Source of the DNA: Mytilus californianus
Taxonomy: Eukaryota; Mollusca; Bivalvia; Mytilida; Mytilidae
DNA: 64,000 nt
Direction of reading: 5' to 3'
NCBI RefSeq assembly: GCF_021869535.1
Contig: NW_026262581.1
Coordinates: 113,984,771-114,048,770, forward strand
Numbering within the stretch: position 1 is the first letter of the stretch; every line of letters begins with the position of its first letter. The notes under the pieces are model-generated. The model was given only the letters and a program-made list of their open reading frames with translations. It was not told the DNA's origin and ran no database searches. The position numbers and the translations under genes were made by a program. This document shows, piece after piece, positions 23,821 through 34,890 of the stretch.

Positions 23821-24554
23821 GCGGTCTTTTTACTTTTCAAGCTTAACTTGATTAGTATAGTCATCAATCAACAAATATATCAACTTAAGCGAGATGTTGT
23901 CTCTTCGCACCACAAAATTGTTTTGTGTGATACAAGAGTACAAATTTATTAAGTGAATTCAAATTATATACAGTTTAAAAGTCTGATGACGTTTTTGAAC
24001 TGACAAAAATTCAATGTTGAATCAGTTAACCAACAAATTTGAAGTGCCTCTTTTATAAATTTCATTATAGCAACAACTGACCAACTGACCAACACGTGTC
24101 ATGTGGTCTTTGTCAAAGTAAGCGTAATTAAGTCGCTTGGAAAATTGTTTAAATGCATAAAAATATATCGCATTAAACACGTCACAACAGTTCTTTTCTG
24201 ACGTAAAAACAGGTTGTCTGTAATTTTCTTGAGGGAAATAAGTTAGTGTATGACTTTACGAAACTTAATATTTTAGGGTATCTAAGATCAATCCCATTCA
24301 GCGTAAGGTTTTCTTGGCGTTTTTGTTTTGTTTTGTGGACAGTTTATTTTTGCCATGGTTTGTCTGTTCCTTTGTGGTATTTTTATTGTCCGTTTAATAT
24401 CCACTTACTTTTCTTAAACAATTACGAACTTATTGTTTCTGTAATCTTGTGCAGACAATGTTACCTGTTTTCTTGTAGCATTTTCGTCACTCATTATAGG
24501 TTTTGGACATCGTAAACATATCGCATCCCTACTTTTATATGCTGTAAATGATAC

Positions 24555-24576
24555 CCTTAGTCCTCCGTTAGCAACC
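24555..24576 (-). CDS. Candidate 22-nt microexon of the GPCR (third intracellular loop)
   Basis: The exon 26221-26429 ends in phase 2 (AA) and the last exon starts in phase 0. Joining them directly would give an immediate TGA, so a linking exon of 3n+1 nt is needed. Here, after an acceptor TTTTATAG, 22 nt encode (K)VANGGLR and end at GTATCA. The joined protein would read NTNK-VANGGLR-VMKMLIAV across loop 3 into TM6. The donor is weak, and other short exons in this 4.4 kb interval could serve equally well. Confidence 0.3.
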
Positions 24577-24864
24577 CTATAAAACATAAAGCATATGATA
24601 AAAGTAGGAAACGTCGGAATTAAAAAGTTAATTCTTATATTCTTAAAACTGTATAGTTCTATTGTTTAGAAAAATGACATACTGATTTCAAGTACGTTTA
24701 CAAAAGTATATTAGTATTTTTTGTAGACGAACTCTTAATTTATCATCATAATTATGATAAAGTAGATATACATCGGATTAGCTAACTCGTTATGACGGTG
24801 TTTGCATTGGTTTTGTTATTAATAAATTAAACACAACTAACATAGTATTCCTTTACAGTTATGA

Positions 24865-25060
24865 ACATTTACGGTCTAGATGTTGCCGATACTTATATTT
24901 TTGCATTGCACAAGGTCATGTTTTTTTTCAGAATGTTTATGACGTTTATACACTAAATCCATTGGATGCGAACTGATTGATTTAAGTCCGTGAAACATGA
25001 TTTATTTATTAGTTGTAATTGGCTTTGGACTAGCTTTCAGTAACTGCGAGTACTGTTAGC
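24865..25060 (+). repeat. Dispersed repeat Y
   Basis: Contains TTTTGCATTGCACAAGGTCA, TACACTAAATCCATTGGATG and CTAGCTTTCAGTAACTGC. Copies occur at 34240-34345 and 34475-34665. Confidence 0.75.
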
Positions 25061-25068
25061 TCGGTACT

Positions 25069-25560
25069 TTGTGTCTTTTAAAAGTCCACATTTTGATGAG
25101 AGCTTACATCCCATATAGTGAACTTGAGATTAAGGATACTATCGAAAGTAGAAGATCTGCTTCATATCTTGATATCGGCATACATGGACGACTTCAAACA
25201 AGAATCTATAACAAACGTTATGATTTCATTTTTCCAATTGTCAACTTCCCATTTCTCAGCATTCGCATTGCAGTTACATATCTCTGTTAACGCTTTTGCA
25301 TGTTCATACTATATGGACTTATTTACAGGGGTGTGCTCTTTACACAAAAAAAAATGTTCCAAGTTAGGAGGAAAATCGACTGAATTCGACGTGTCTACAT
25401 AATTTGTTCGGTCATCATCACGAATTGGTAGACCGATACGATGTGTCGGTGTCTCAACTCAGTGTGATTTTGCATGGGCCTGATGCATGAATAGCAGGAA
25501 ACGTTTATCCCGTCGACGAACCTGGTCTCCCTCCCTTTGGAGTTCACTCGATTTCCTCAT
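25069..25560 (+). pseudogene. RT-P retroelement fragment (decayed)
   Basis: The frame at 25100-25260 reads SELEIKDTIES, SASYLDI, GRLQTRIYNKRYDF, FPIVNFPFLS, which is the RT-P thumb-side region. After a deletion it resumes at about 25410 with HHELVDRYD and SVSQLS. The tail from 25440 is diverged. Stops and deletions show it is dead. It lies within the GPCR gene, in opposite orientation. Confidence 0.65.
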
Positions 25561-25699
25561 TTGTAGTTTGTTACTTAGATATGTTTCTTCTTAATCGATT
25601 TATGAGATTTTAATATCGGTGATCTACTGTGACTTTAAGTCTTTTTTGTTAGGTTTTTGTGTGCTTTGTGTCGATGTTAGGAGACAAATGAATTTTATG

Positions 25700-26050
25700 G
25701 TTCGTTTTTATGCTGTCCCAGGTTAGGGAAGGTTTTAGCGCTGGCTAACATGTTTAACACAGACATATTCTGTATGAGCTTGTCCCAAATCAGGAGCCTG
25801 TAATTCAGTGGTCACTGTCTATCATATTTGTTTTTCGTTTATTGTTTTGTACATAAATCAGGTCGTTTGATTTGGGTTGTTTTTTTTCGTTTGAATTAAT
25901 TGTTTTACATTTTGTCATTTCGGTGTTTTCTATAGTTTACTATATGGTATGGGGTTATCTCATTGTTGAAGGCCTATGGTGACCTTTAGTTGCTTATATT
26001 TTACCCTATTTTGGTCTCTGGTAGATAGTTTTCTCATTGGGAATCATACA
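25700..26050 (+). repeat. Mussel dispersed repeat R1, near full length
   Basis: Contains AACATGTTTAACACAGACAT, CTGTCCCA-like / TTGTCCCAAATCAGGAGCCT, CATTGTTGAAGGCCTATGGT and TTTTCTCATTGGGAATCATA in order. I recognise this as a repeat that is abundant in mussel sequences. Partial copies lie at 31085-31185, 32830-32950, 33345-33420, 34680-34890, 44745-44810 and 60300-60380. Confidence 0.7.
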
Positions 26051-26220
26051 AAACTCACTTTTTATAAAACAATACTGTGACCAACCAGTCGTTAAAAAAT
26101 GTAAGTGTTATAAGCTAAAACGCTCTGCTCCTCAAGATCTCTTCATTTAAGGTTCACGTCTTAATAATGTCATTGGATAATTCGACATTACCATAACCTC
26201 CCTCTTTGTTATATACTCAC

Positions 26221-26429
26221 TTGTTTGTATTATCAGTAGTTGATTTACAATATCGTAATCTCCAAAGTTTAAAAGATATGCTTCCATAGGCAAAAGTCAT
26301 TAACATAACAGGTATAACTAAGACTATTAGATACATGTATACACCATAGAGTCTACTGATATTATCATGCTCCCATTCTATTATACACCAATGTGCAGTA
26401 CGGCGAACACCAATTACAGTCTTGTGGAT
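26221..26429 (-). CDS. Class A neuropeptide-type GPCR, exon with ECL2 and TM5
   Basis: Acceptor TATATTCCAG|ATCCAC and donor ACAA|GTGAGT give 209 nt, phase 0 to phase 2. It encodes IHKTVIGVRRTAHWC, where the cysteine is the expected ECL2 partner of the TM3 cysteine. TM5 follows: YLIVLVIPVMLMTFAYGS, with the conserved proline. The start of loop 3 is SFKLWRLRYCKST. The left side joins 28135-28258 in phase (...PTIVGQ-IHKTV...). The acceptor lies inside a tandem duplication (26424-26540), an unusual feature described in the findings. Confidence 0.85.
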
Positions 26430-26540
26430 CTGGAATATAGAAATACCAAATATGTTGTATATCTTAACTACAGTCGTATGGATCTGGAATATAGAAATAC
26501 CAAATATGTTGTATACATTCGTATGGATCTAAAATATAAA
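26424..26540. repeat. 54-bp tandem repeat overlapping a GPCR splice acceptor
   Basis: GGATCTGGAATATAGAAATA starts near 26426 and again at 26480; a third partial copy (GGATCTAAAATATAAAGAT) starts at 26524. Copy 1 contains the acceptor and first exon bases of the TM5 exon on the minus strand. Confidence 0.9.
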
Positions 26541-26551
26541 GATAGAATGAA

Positions 26552-27145
26552 ATGAAACAGTTTACAGTGTTATGGATAATGGATATAGCATATCCCCATT
26601 CCAAACTAAAAGATAAATTGAAAGAGTTGGTCCTGTTTTGTTTCATAAAAAAGAATGGCCAACGCAGATACAAGTATCTTGTCTTAGGGAGGGATAAATC
26701 GTACTTTGTAAAAAAACACTCTGATTCAAACAAAAAATTCTATGGAAAGTGACATTATTAAGATTCTTGATTGACAACATATTTGTTACGTTTGGAGAAC
26801 AAACAATCAACATTCCCATGGGAACCAACTGAGCTCCTCTTCTTGTCGACCTGTTTCTTTATTCATATGAGGCTGACTTCATACAGGAGCTTCTTATGAA
26901 TAATGAAAAGAAATAAGCATTATCCTTTAACTTCACTTTCCGCTATATAGATTATGTTCTCTCACTAAATAATTCAAAGTTTGGTGACTATGTTGAACGC
27001 ATCTATCCCATTGAACTTGAGACAAAGGATACAATAGATACAGTTAAGTCTGCCTCATACTTACATCTAGAAATTGACAATGAAGGTCGGTTGAAAACAA
27101 AACTTTACGACAAAAGAAATGATTTCAGGTTCCCAATTGTGTCAC
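26552..27145 (+). pseudogene. RT-P retroelement: reverse-transcriptase core (broken)
   Basis: Starts with KLKDKLKELVLFCFIKKNGQ and GRDKSYFVKKHSDS. After a frame change it shows IPMGTN, a stop in place of the next cysteine codon region, LYSYEADFIQELL, then SFNFTFRYIDYVLSLNN. RYIDY corresponds to the catalytic RYIDD box, so the second catalytic aspartate is lost. It continues RIYPIELETKD, GRLKTKLYDKRNDF and stops abruptly after FPIV at 27145. Stops, frameshifts and the Asp-to-Tyr change make it inactive. Motif layout suggests a Penelope-like RT, but the clade is inference. Confidence 0.7.
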
Positions 27146-27273
27146 TACATATCGTCAAGCTGTCAACGAATTAGAGTACAGAGAGACAATACTTGTATAA
27201 AAATTTGAATATCATAAAATAAACGATTTTCTTTTAAAAGGAAATCTATGTACACGTGTTTTATAGTAAAACA
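27146..27273 (+). repeat. Family X sliver (copy D) joined to RT-P at both sides
   Basis: Matches 22347-22483 of copy B, including AAACGATTTTCTTTTAAAAG and ACACGTGTTTTATAGTAAAA. On the left it abuts the RT core fragment; on the right it continues into RT-P sequence at the same base as in copy B. Confidence 0.7.
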
Positions 27274-27772
27274 TAGCGCCTGCATATGGAGACCAGTATA
27301 TATCTCCCAGTTGATACGATTTCCAGGTCTTGCATTTCCTATCATAATTTCCTTTATAGAGGGTTGCTGCTCACAAGGAAGATATTAAACTAAGGGTTCC
27401 AAGTAGTAAAGTTGAATAACCCCTTCGTTAATTTTGAGGACGCCATTACGAGTTGGTCGACCTTAGTTGGTTGACCTTCACGAATTATCTGTTTTACAGA
27501 TGACGACGAAAATGTTCCAATTGTCGTAACCACAATCCCATCCTTTTTTCCCCGAATATGACCTACCGAATTAGACTTATCCCCGGGTTTGTACTTAAAT
27601 GAGCAACACGACGGATGCCACATGTAGAGTAGGGTCTGATTACCCTTCCGGAGCACCTGAGATCACCCCCAGTTTTTTATGTTGTGTTTTGGTCTTTTAC
27701 TTGCCATGGCGTTGTCAGTATATTTTCGACTTAAGAGTTTGAAAGTCCTTTTTGGAACTTTCGCCTCTCTTT
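27274..27772 (+). pseudogene. RT-P retroelement 3' fragment
   Basis: Close relative of 22484-22996, starting GCGCCTGCATATGGAGAC and running through the ACGCCATTACGAGTTGGTCG region and GGAGCACCTGAGATCACCCC. It ends in a tail with GCCATGGCGTTGTCAGT. A small internal duplication of GTTGGT(C/T)GACCTT is present at 27454-27480. Confidence 0.65.
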
Positions 27773-28130
27773 TATAATATAAAATCTGATTTTAATGGGT
27801 TCAGAGTCGTTGACGTGTATCCCGCATCTCCATTTATTCATTTCATCGAATATACCACTGAAGTATATAGAAAAAAAGAAACAAGCACTACTGCAAATAA
27901 CAGTGGTATCCCAAGAAGGATAGTTTATACGTTTTTTATTTGGTTCATTTTTAAGTTTATTTTACAACTCTCTTTGTTCTGACTTTAAAAAATAATAGCA
28001 TATTAGGATTTTTGGAGTTTTATTTTATTTTTGTTTTTGTTTGTTTTTGTTTATTTTTCATTTTTCTTGAAGTGCATTTGTGAATTAATAGTCACACCTA
28101 GGTTTGCTCAACAAAGACTTCAATTTTCAA
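27773..28130. other. GPCR intron; no feature
   Basis: AT-rich intron DNA with T/G runs around 28020-28065. Nothing else recognised. Confidence 0.4.
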
Positions 28131-28134
28131 TTAC

Positions 28135-28258
28135 CTGACCAACAATCGTTGGAGCTGCCAATATAAAACTAGATAGCCAAATACACAATACCGTCTTCTT
28201 AGCTAACGTTAGAGTACATCTGTATTTTGCTTTCAAAGGGTGGATTATGGCATAATAT
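28135..28258 (-). CDS. Class A neuropeptide-type GPCR, exon with ICL2 and TM4
   Basis: Acceptor TATATTACAG and donor GTCAG|GTAATT give 124 nt, phase 2 to phase 0. Its first base completes the arginine of the E/DRY box, reading ER-YYAIIHPLKAKY. TM4 follows with the conserved tryptophan in LCIWLSSFILAAP. YYAIIHPLKAKY is the usual second-loop start of peptide receptors. Both junctions fit neighbouring exons. Confidence 0.87.
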
Positions 28259-28547
28259 CTGTAATATAGAAAACATATTTATAGCAAAAAAAAAACCAGT
28301 GTTCTCGTTTTCTTTTTCATACAAAGATAGATTGATCTTATGGCGAATTCAACATACTTGGACGATTGATGGATGGGGAACAATTTATGTATATCTTTTC
28401 AGAGTATATAATGTATAAAGTAGCAGATAGTTAAGTGACATGGTCTAATTGGCCATTTATTAAGTTTGTGAATTTTTCAAGTTTTTCTTTTAATCAAATC
28501 CATTTGAGATTAAATTTTAAATAAAAATGAGGAAAACAAATACACAC

Positions 28548-28669
28548 CTTTCTAAACTTAGACCAGTCAGGTTCATAACAGAACACAATACCGACACATT
28601 CTGTAAATAGTTGACAAGTTTGCATAACACTTCACCCAACTTCCATGTATAAGAGAAAAAAGCTATACC
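28548..28669 (-). CDS. Class A neuropeptide-type GPCR, exon with TM2 end, ECL1 and TM3
   Basis: Acceptor TTCTGTTTCAG and donor GAAAG|GTGTGT give 122 nt, phase 0 to phase 2. It encodes FFSYTWKLGEVLCKLV, with the ECL1 tryptophan and the disulfide cysteine at the top of TM3. Then comes YLQNVSVLCSVMNLTGLSLE-R, ending in the E/DRY box split across the junction. An upstream exon for the N-terminus, TM1 and most of TM2 must end in phase 0; I did not find it between here and the window end. Confidence 0.87.
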
Positions 28670-29924
28670 CTGAAACAGAATAGTTCACTACAGACAAGCA
28701 GAAACATGTTGTTTAATGTGTTGTTTATAGACACCAGGTATTATATAGAATGCTTGTTTTAAACCCTCAGTACTGATTTGGCGACAAACTTGGTAACAAA
28801 TTTGAACCACAACTAATACAGAAGGAACCCTGTAGTTGTTTCCAAACTATTTTATAAACATAATAAGTTACATTTTATAAATTCTTTATTGTTTTATTTG
28901 TATAAAAGTATAAGGAAATCTAATCAATATGTTTATTTTAGAAAACAATGTGTCCGCTCTTCTACTATAGTACTGTGTTAGGTACATCCTTGTGCTTTTG
29001 ACTTTGACAATATTTATGTTTTTACAAAATCACAAAGACCATCAAAATAAGATACTAAATGTCTATTTGAGTTAGTCCCTGTTTGATAATTGTCGGAAAT
29101 GAGAATTTCAAAGGTAGTTTATCAAACTTTATGCTTATTTTGTAGTCCCAGTAAGTTTAAACTGATATAAATAAATAGTTTATTGCATAGCAGAACATTG
29201 AAGTGTTTTAAAAAAAACTTTAAAAACAATATCTTTAATGCAAAACCCGTGTTGTACTAAGGTTACATTTGGAATTGCAGATCTTCTGATCATTAAAAGA
29301 ACATTTGAAAGCAATTATTTCATATGATGACTTCGATTTAAAAAACAAAATAGGAAGTGAATTAATTAAAGAGTTTTTATATGAAGTTATCTTATTTCGA
29401 CATGGTAATTGGTGAATGAGATATTGGAACGTAACACCTTTGAGCAAAATGGTGATATGACGCATGTTAGCTAGAGCGAATTATGTTATAACAGAAAATT
29501 GTGTAATCTTTGAATAACAGAAAGATGCTTATCGTAAGGAGTTGTGGTGTTTTATAGCACAATGTATTATGTATAATTGTCATAATCAATTAGTCTGCTT
29601 TGTACTAGACAGACATGCCGGGTCATTTCTTTGTCGTAATAGCCCACAGTATGATAGTCCACATAAGGACATGCCATTAATCTCGGCCATATTCTGACTC
29701 TTAGTCGGATAGTACTTGCTCTACATTTAAAAGTTGAATGCTTAGCAGGGAAACAGAAAGTATCAACTGTATAGTATAATAATATTTCGACCGGGTTAAA
29801 TATACACACATTATTTTCGTTTAATGTATGAAATTGGGTATTGAATCTTGACTACGATAGAGTTACCTTACGTTACAGTTTGTTTAAAGTCTTATGATTT
29901 TGTTTCAATTGATTATAAATGTTA
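28670..29924. other. Presumed GPCR intron; no feature recognised
   Basis: AT-rich sequence with short open frames only on the minus strand (around 29235-29465 and 29567-29809) that show no membrane segments or splice pattern. Confidence 0.4.
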
Positions 29925-30450
29925 AGAAAATTATTGAACCATTGTATGTATGTATACTTAGCTTAGTCCTCAGTGCACGTTTGTTACATTTGTTACGAAT
30001 CAATCGTATAATCGACTAAAACATTTTTTATTCTGTGATTGTTGATCATAAACAATGGTTGCTGATGAACTTTCGGTTTTGTAGTCGATTTTTTTTCCCG
30101 ATCGGCACCTCGATAAACAACCTACACATAATCATGGAGCACGTGTATAATAAGTGAGATGACAGAGCGATGTTTATTTGTTGTTTTTTTTTATATTGAC
30201 CATGCGTTCCCATAAAGCTGTTTGTGAATTAGATAGAATAAGAGAAGACAATAATTCTCAAAAGCAGCAAATTTTAAAGATTTTGATAGAATTAATGATT
30301 TAAAAAAAAGTTTTATATACGTGTTTTATAGTTAAACGAAGCTATTCAAGTGTATAAAACATATTCATCTTTTTTGTTAAATTTCACGGATCATTTGACT
30401 TTTACACCCTATCAGATGAATTCATTTCAGTAATATTCATCCTCAAAGAC
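29925..30450. repeat. AT-rich repeat family X, copy C (no RT-P insertion)
   Basis: 29925-30250 matches 21925-22200. 30310-30400 matches the sequence on both sides of the RT-P insertion in copy B, running directly from ACGTGTTTTATAGTTAAACG into GCTATTCAAGTG and GGATCATTTGACTTT. Confidence 0.7.
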
Positions 30451-31070
30451 AGAAATATTAAAAACAGTGATATCATTACGAAGATTCCTGGAACTTGCCT
30501 TTTGTAACCTATAAATTCTAAAATAGTTTATTCAAGTACTTGTCGAATATATCTATACCATCAGTTAAGCTCTAAATCGCCAAAAGTCTGAAAAATATTT
30601 TGCATAAATTTAACAGAGGCTTCCAATGTTCTATTTTCAACACCAAAACACCCATGTGACATACCTAATTTAATTAAACAAAAGATAACCGGTGACTGGG
30701 AAAGGCACATGCACATGTGGCGGAATTAAACTGTTTTAAGATGATCTCAAATTTCCCCCCTCATAATCATGATCAGTGTTAAACAAAATGTAAATTAAAG
30801 AACGTATAATTCAAATCAGTACAAGAAAAGAGCCCAAATCTATAACACCGGTAAGATAATATCAAAACACAGTTACAACACCAAAACTCTGATTTCGGTG
30901 GCGATACGGAACAGGAAATAATTTTTAAGTCATATTGGTCCCGTCCGGTATTTGACAAGATTAAGTGACATTTAATGTGTGTATATTCCGAAGGCATACT
31001 GAATATTATGGAGGGAACCAACCTATATTGGGCGTTGGTAAGAGGAGACTACGATCGGAAGTTTCGTTCT
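30451..31070. other. No gene recognised
   Basis: AT-rich sequence; open frames on both strands near 30780-31060 have no supporting motif. Confidence 0.4.
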
Positions 31071-31084
31071 TGTACATTTGTAAG

Positions 31085-31185
31085 ACACCGTACGATGACT
31101 TATATTTGCTAACCTTCTACGTCATTTGGTCTGTGGTGGAGAGTTTTCTCATTGGCAATCATACCACATCTTCTTATTTTTCTAA
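31085..31185 (+). repeat. Repeat R1, 3' part
   Basis: Contains CACCGTACGATGACTTATAT, TGGTGGAGAGTTTTCTCATT and GGCAATCATACCACATCTTC. Confidence 0.7.
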
Positions 31186-31189
31186 TGAC

Positions 31190-32825
31190 GTTAAAGTTGG
31201 AAGTCCATTATCTAGAAGATAAAAATGGTTGGACTTCGATTTGAGACTGTAACGTCAGTTCAGACTCAGATTTGAGGAACGTACGTCAATAATCGAAAAG
31301 AGATCGGCGTCAAACTCGGTCTTACTATTTTTTGTTTTGTTTATAGGCTTTTTATCAGAGTATGATATGAAAAGCTCTCTGAATATAAAATTATATATCA
31401 AAATGACTTATACTGTAATGGATAACTCTACCAAATATAATTTATAATTTGTTTATATTACCCTCAGCTTTGTTCTTCAATGCACAGTCGTAGAATGATT
31501 GACATTTGCAAAGTATTCCGCTCAAACTGGTAATAAAACTTTAAGCATGGGACAGTTTGGTTCTATATTGAAACCATTACTTTGACTTTGAGAGGAAAAG
31601 CAGCAAAAAAGCCCCGCTCCTCCACTTTCGGAGTTTTCATGTGCGCTTAGCGATTTTGTGTCTTAAATTGATACATTATATCCCTTCTTGACCGTTCAAT
31701 CAATATGTTATGGTATTTCATCCAGCTACACAAGAAAGGGAGAACTCTTCAACTTATAGATGTGATACTTTCTGTGATATTTTTTTTGTTATCATGTCAA
31801 GTTTCGGTCATTCTATGATTTCCTTATTTCTTCTACGTTTTTAAAGTCGGCATCTAAATGGGTGATTCAGATGACATAACGAAATCCAATACAGAAGTTT
31901 GCCCAACCATTTTTGAACATTTAACAACATTTTTCTCACGAACTATCAAATACTGTAAAATCTATCCCATCAGCTGTTATTATGGAAGCTATCGTCCAAA
32001 ATTAGTTTGAGCTCTTTTTTACAGACCAGATTTTCTATTGAATAAATCAGATTGCAACTTCAATTTTTAATATTTGTTAAAAAAATACTTGTTTATGATC
32101 CTACTGTCTTATGTATGTCTGTAGGTTGATGAAGTGAAATTGATTGTATATTATGTCTATACTTGATCTAATTATTTAACTTTCCTTCAATAAATATGTT
32201 TGTATTCTATACAAACAAAGGCAAATGTACTTTTCTATATCAGATGTCTATGACGAACGTGTAAAGAATAAATGGAAATAAATTATTCAAAAATAAACTT
32301 ACATCGGTATAAAGATAAGTATAAGGTATAGAAAAAAGTATAACATTTCTCGTTGTAAATGTTTTGGACGAATAAACTTATTTTATTTTTAGCCCACATT
32401 TTGATTATTTCTATTTTTTTCTACATATGTAGCTCTCTTCGTGATGAAAAAAGCCCTCTCATTTTGACGAAAGATTATGTTTCAAAGTTTCGGAAGCAAC
32501 ATTTGCGGCCGAATTTCGACTTATTCCGAAATAGGAGAGATAATTTTGTGTCTTAAACAATTTAAACATCTGCATTGAATTGTCAGAATGTTTTCATACT
32601 CACTTGTGTTTAAATTTTAACATATTTTAAAGGGAGGAATATGGATTTTACCTTTTCTACAAATGTATTTGCGTAACAGCATCTACACAACAGTAAGAAT
32701 ATGTTATTTAAAAGTCATAAAATACACAAGAAGTAATTTCATATTTTATTTAATGTAAACTATTTATTTATGTTTTAATAATAACAAAATGGATTTTTGA
32801 GATGTTTTCAAGTGTACGAAATAAA
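31190..32825. other. No gene recognised
   Basis: AT-rich DNA. I looked for the missing GPCR TM1/TM2 exon here on the minus strand and found no candidate. Confidence 0.4.
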
Positions 32826-32829
32826 CAAG

Positions 32830-33420
32830 CAACTGTCGCTGGTTGCTGTGTATCATATGTGTTTTATCGTTTATGGTTTTATACATAACTCAGGGTGTTG
32901 GTTTTCACGTTTGTTTTGCATTTGGTCATATCATGGGGCTTTTATAGCTTACTAAAAAGTATAACCAAAATATCGAACTCCAAGGCAAATTCAAAAAAGG
33001 GAAGTCCCTGAAAACTGACAAAATCAAACGTTATCAACCAACGGAATGAGTGAAAACAACTGTCATGTTCCTGACTTGGGACAGGCATTTCCGAGGAAAA
33101 TGGTGGGTTAAATCTGGTTTATAACTAGATAAACATCCCACTTTTATGACAGTTTAGTACATTTCCGTTATATTGACAAAATTGGGTGAGCAACCCAAAC
33201 AGACATTATCGGTTTTTGGGACAATAATTGGGATCCAGCAGCCAAAACTGTGTAAATATACATCACAGACATACAACACAACTGACTAAAAAAATTAAAC
33301 AAACATACAAATAAATCTAAACTGTTATACTATATGGGATATAGTTGCTAAATCTTCGTCATTTGGTGTCTGGAAGATAGTCGTCTCATTAGCAGTCATA
33401 CCACATCTTCTTAATTTTTT
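32830..33420. repeat. Mosaic of R1 and RT-P tail repeats
   Basis: 32830-32950 is part of R1. 32985-33135 on the minus strand is the RT-P tail (AGGAACATGACAGTTGTTTT, AACCCACCATTTTCC). 33345-33420 is the end of R1 with CATACCACATCTTCTTAA. Confidence 0.65.
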
Positions 33421-33473
33421 AAACATACAACATTTGAATGTAAAAACCAAAATATACCTTCACGATAAAATGC

Positions 33474-33503
33474 CCCCGGCCCCGCCCCGCCCCTTTCCCC
33501 CTA
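33474..33503. repeat. C/G-rich tract
   Basis: A compact CCCCGGCCCCGCCCCGCCCC run followed by C5 in otherwise AT-rich DNA. Confidence 0.85.
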
Positions 33504-34239
33504 AAAAAACAAAGGAAATCAAACAATGTTTTAAACTTGCTAACTCGCATCCTCCTTTATTCGAATTTCTAGCATTAAGTTTTGTAAAATAGATCTTAAT
33601 TTCCTTGGTGAGGAGAATTAAGCAAACTGGCATGCAAGACACATATCAAAGTGACAATTTCATTCGTATATTTGAGAGAGAGAGTAATTTAGTCTCAATC
33701 CTAAAAAGTTTTTACTTGGAAAAGAGTAGAAGCACAAACAATGTAAACAAACTGCGCATGCAGTATACTGAGTTTTTTTTTTAAAGGTAAAAGAGAGATG
33801 TTTTAATCTTTTTTATCATGGTTTGGTTGCCGTCTCATTGACGTATATCCCACAAATCTTTTAATGCATATAATATATCCATTGTATAATCTATCAAATG
33901 TCTTTAATAAACACTAGCGTTGGTCGTTAAATCCTTATCAATTTACTATTTTGATTATTGGTCAATTCACTTAAACTGAAACTCGTCGTCAACAACCAAC
34001 CATCGAGTCGTGTCAATAAATGTGAGATCGTCGGAGTAATTTGTTTGTTCATATTTCAAGCATCCATCCTACCGGCGCTTGTACTGGTTACTTTCTAGTA
34101 CAACCAAAAAGATAAGTAGTAGATTACTGGGGGGAAATGTAGTAATCAAGATAACTTCCATGCTCCCGATTGCTCGTTAACTAGTATCACATGTATACTT
34201 AAAACCTTACTAAATATTATTGTTATACACATATGCACT

Positions 34240-34665
34240 TTCACGGTTCTACAATCTGTAGATTCTTATATGTTTTGCATTTCACAAGGTCGTGTTTTTC
34301 TCTGACTGTTTGCGGCGTTTTTACACTAAATCCATTGAATGCTAAATCGTATTTTCATGATTGTAGCATAAATGTACATTAAGATTTGAATGCTTGCTTC
34401 TTACAAAATGTGCTTCTCTCAGAACTTTTGCACCCAATAAAATTACGAAAAGAAGCATTTAATTCTTGAATATATAGTCGATACCTATATTTTTGCATTG
34501 CACAAGGTCATGTTTTTCTCTGACTGTTAATGACGTCTTTACACTAAATCCATTGGATGTTGTATGTGTATTGAATGATATTTTAGTCTTAGGCACATTA
34601 TTTTTCATTAGTTGTTATTTGCTTTGAACTAGCTCTCAGTAACTGCAAGTACTCTCAAATATGTT
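34240..34665 (+). repeat. Repeat Y, two tandem-like copies
   Basis: 34240-34345 and 34475-34665 both contain CACAAGGTC and TACACTAAATCCATTG with the same flanking order as 24865-25060. A shorter relic (CATTAAATGCACTAGATGCG) lies near 34995. Confidence 0.7.
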
Positions 34666-34679
34666 CTTATGTTGTACTG

Positions 34680-34890
34680 TTATACCACTGTCCCAGTTTA
34701 TGGGGATTGGCGCCGGCAAACATGTTTAACCCCGCCACATTCTTTATGTGCCTGTCCCAAGTCAAGAGGCTGTAGATAAGTGGTTGCCGTTTGTTCATGT
34801 CTGTCATATTTGGTATTCGTAAATTGTGTTGTTATAGATAAGCCGTTATTTTTCTCAATTGAATTGTTTCACATTCTTCATGTTTCCATG
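34680..34890 (+). repeat. Repeat R1, 5' part
   Basis: Contains AACATGTTTAACCCCGCCAC and GTCCCAAGTCAAGAGGCTGT. Confidence 0.75.

Noticed and set aside
24246-24515. Plus-strand 89-codon hydrophobic frame
   Set aside because: T-rich sequence partly resembling the RT-P tail (GCCATGGTTTGTCTGTTCC); no coding evidence.
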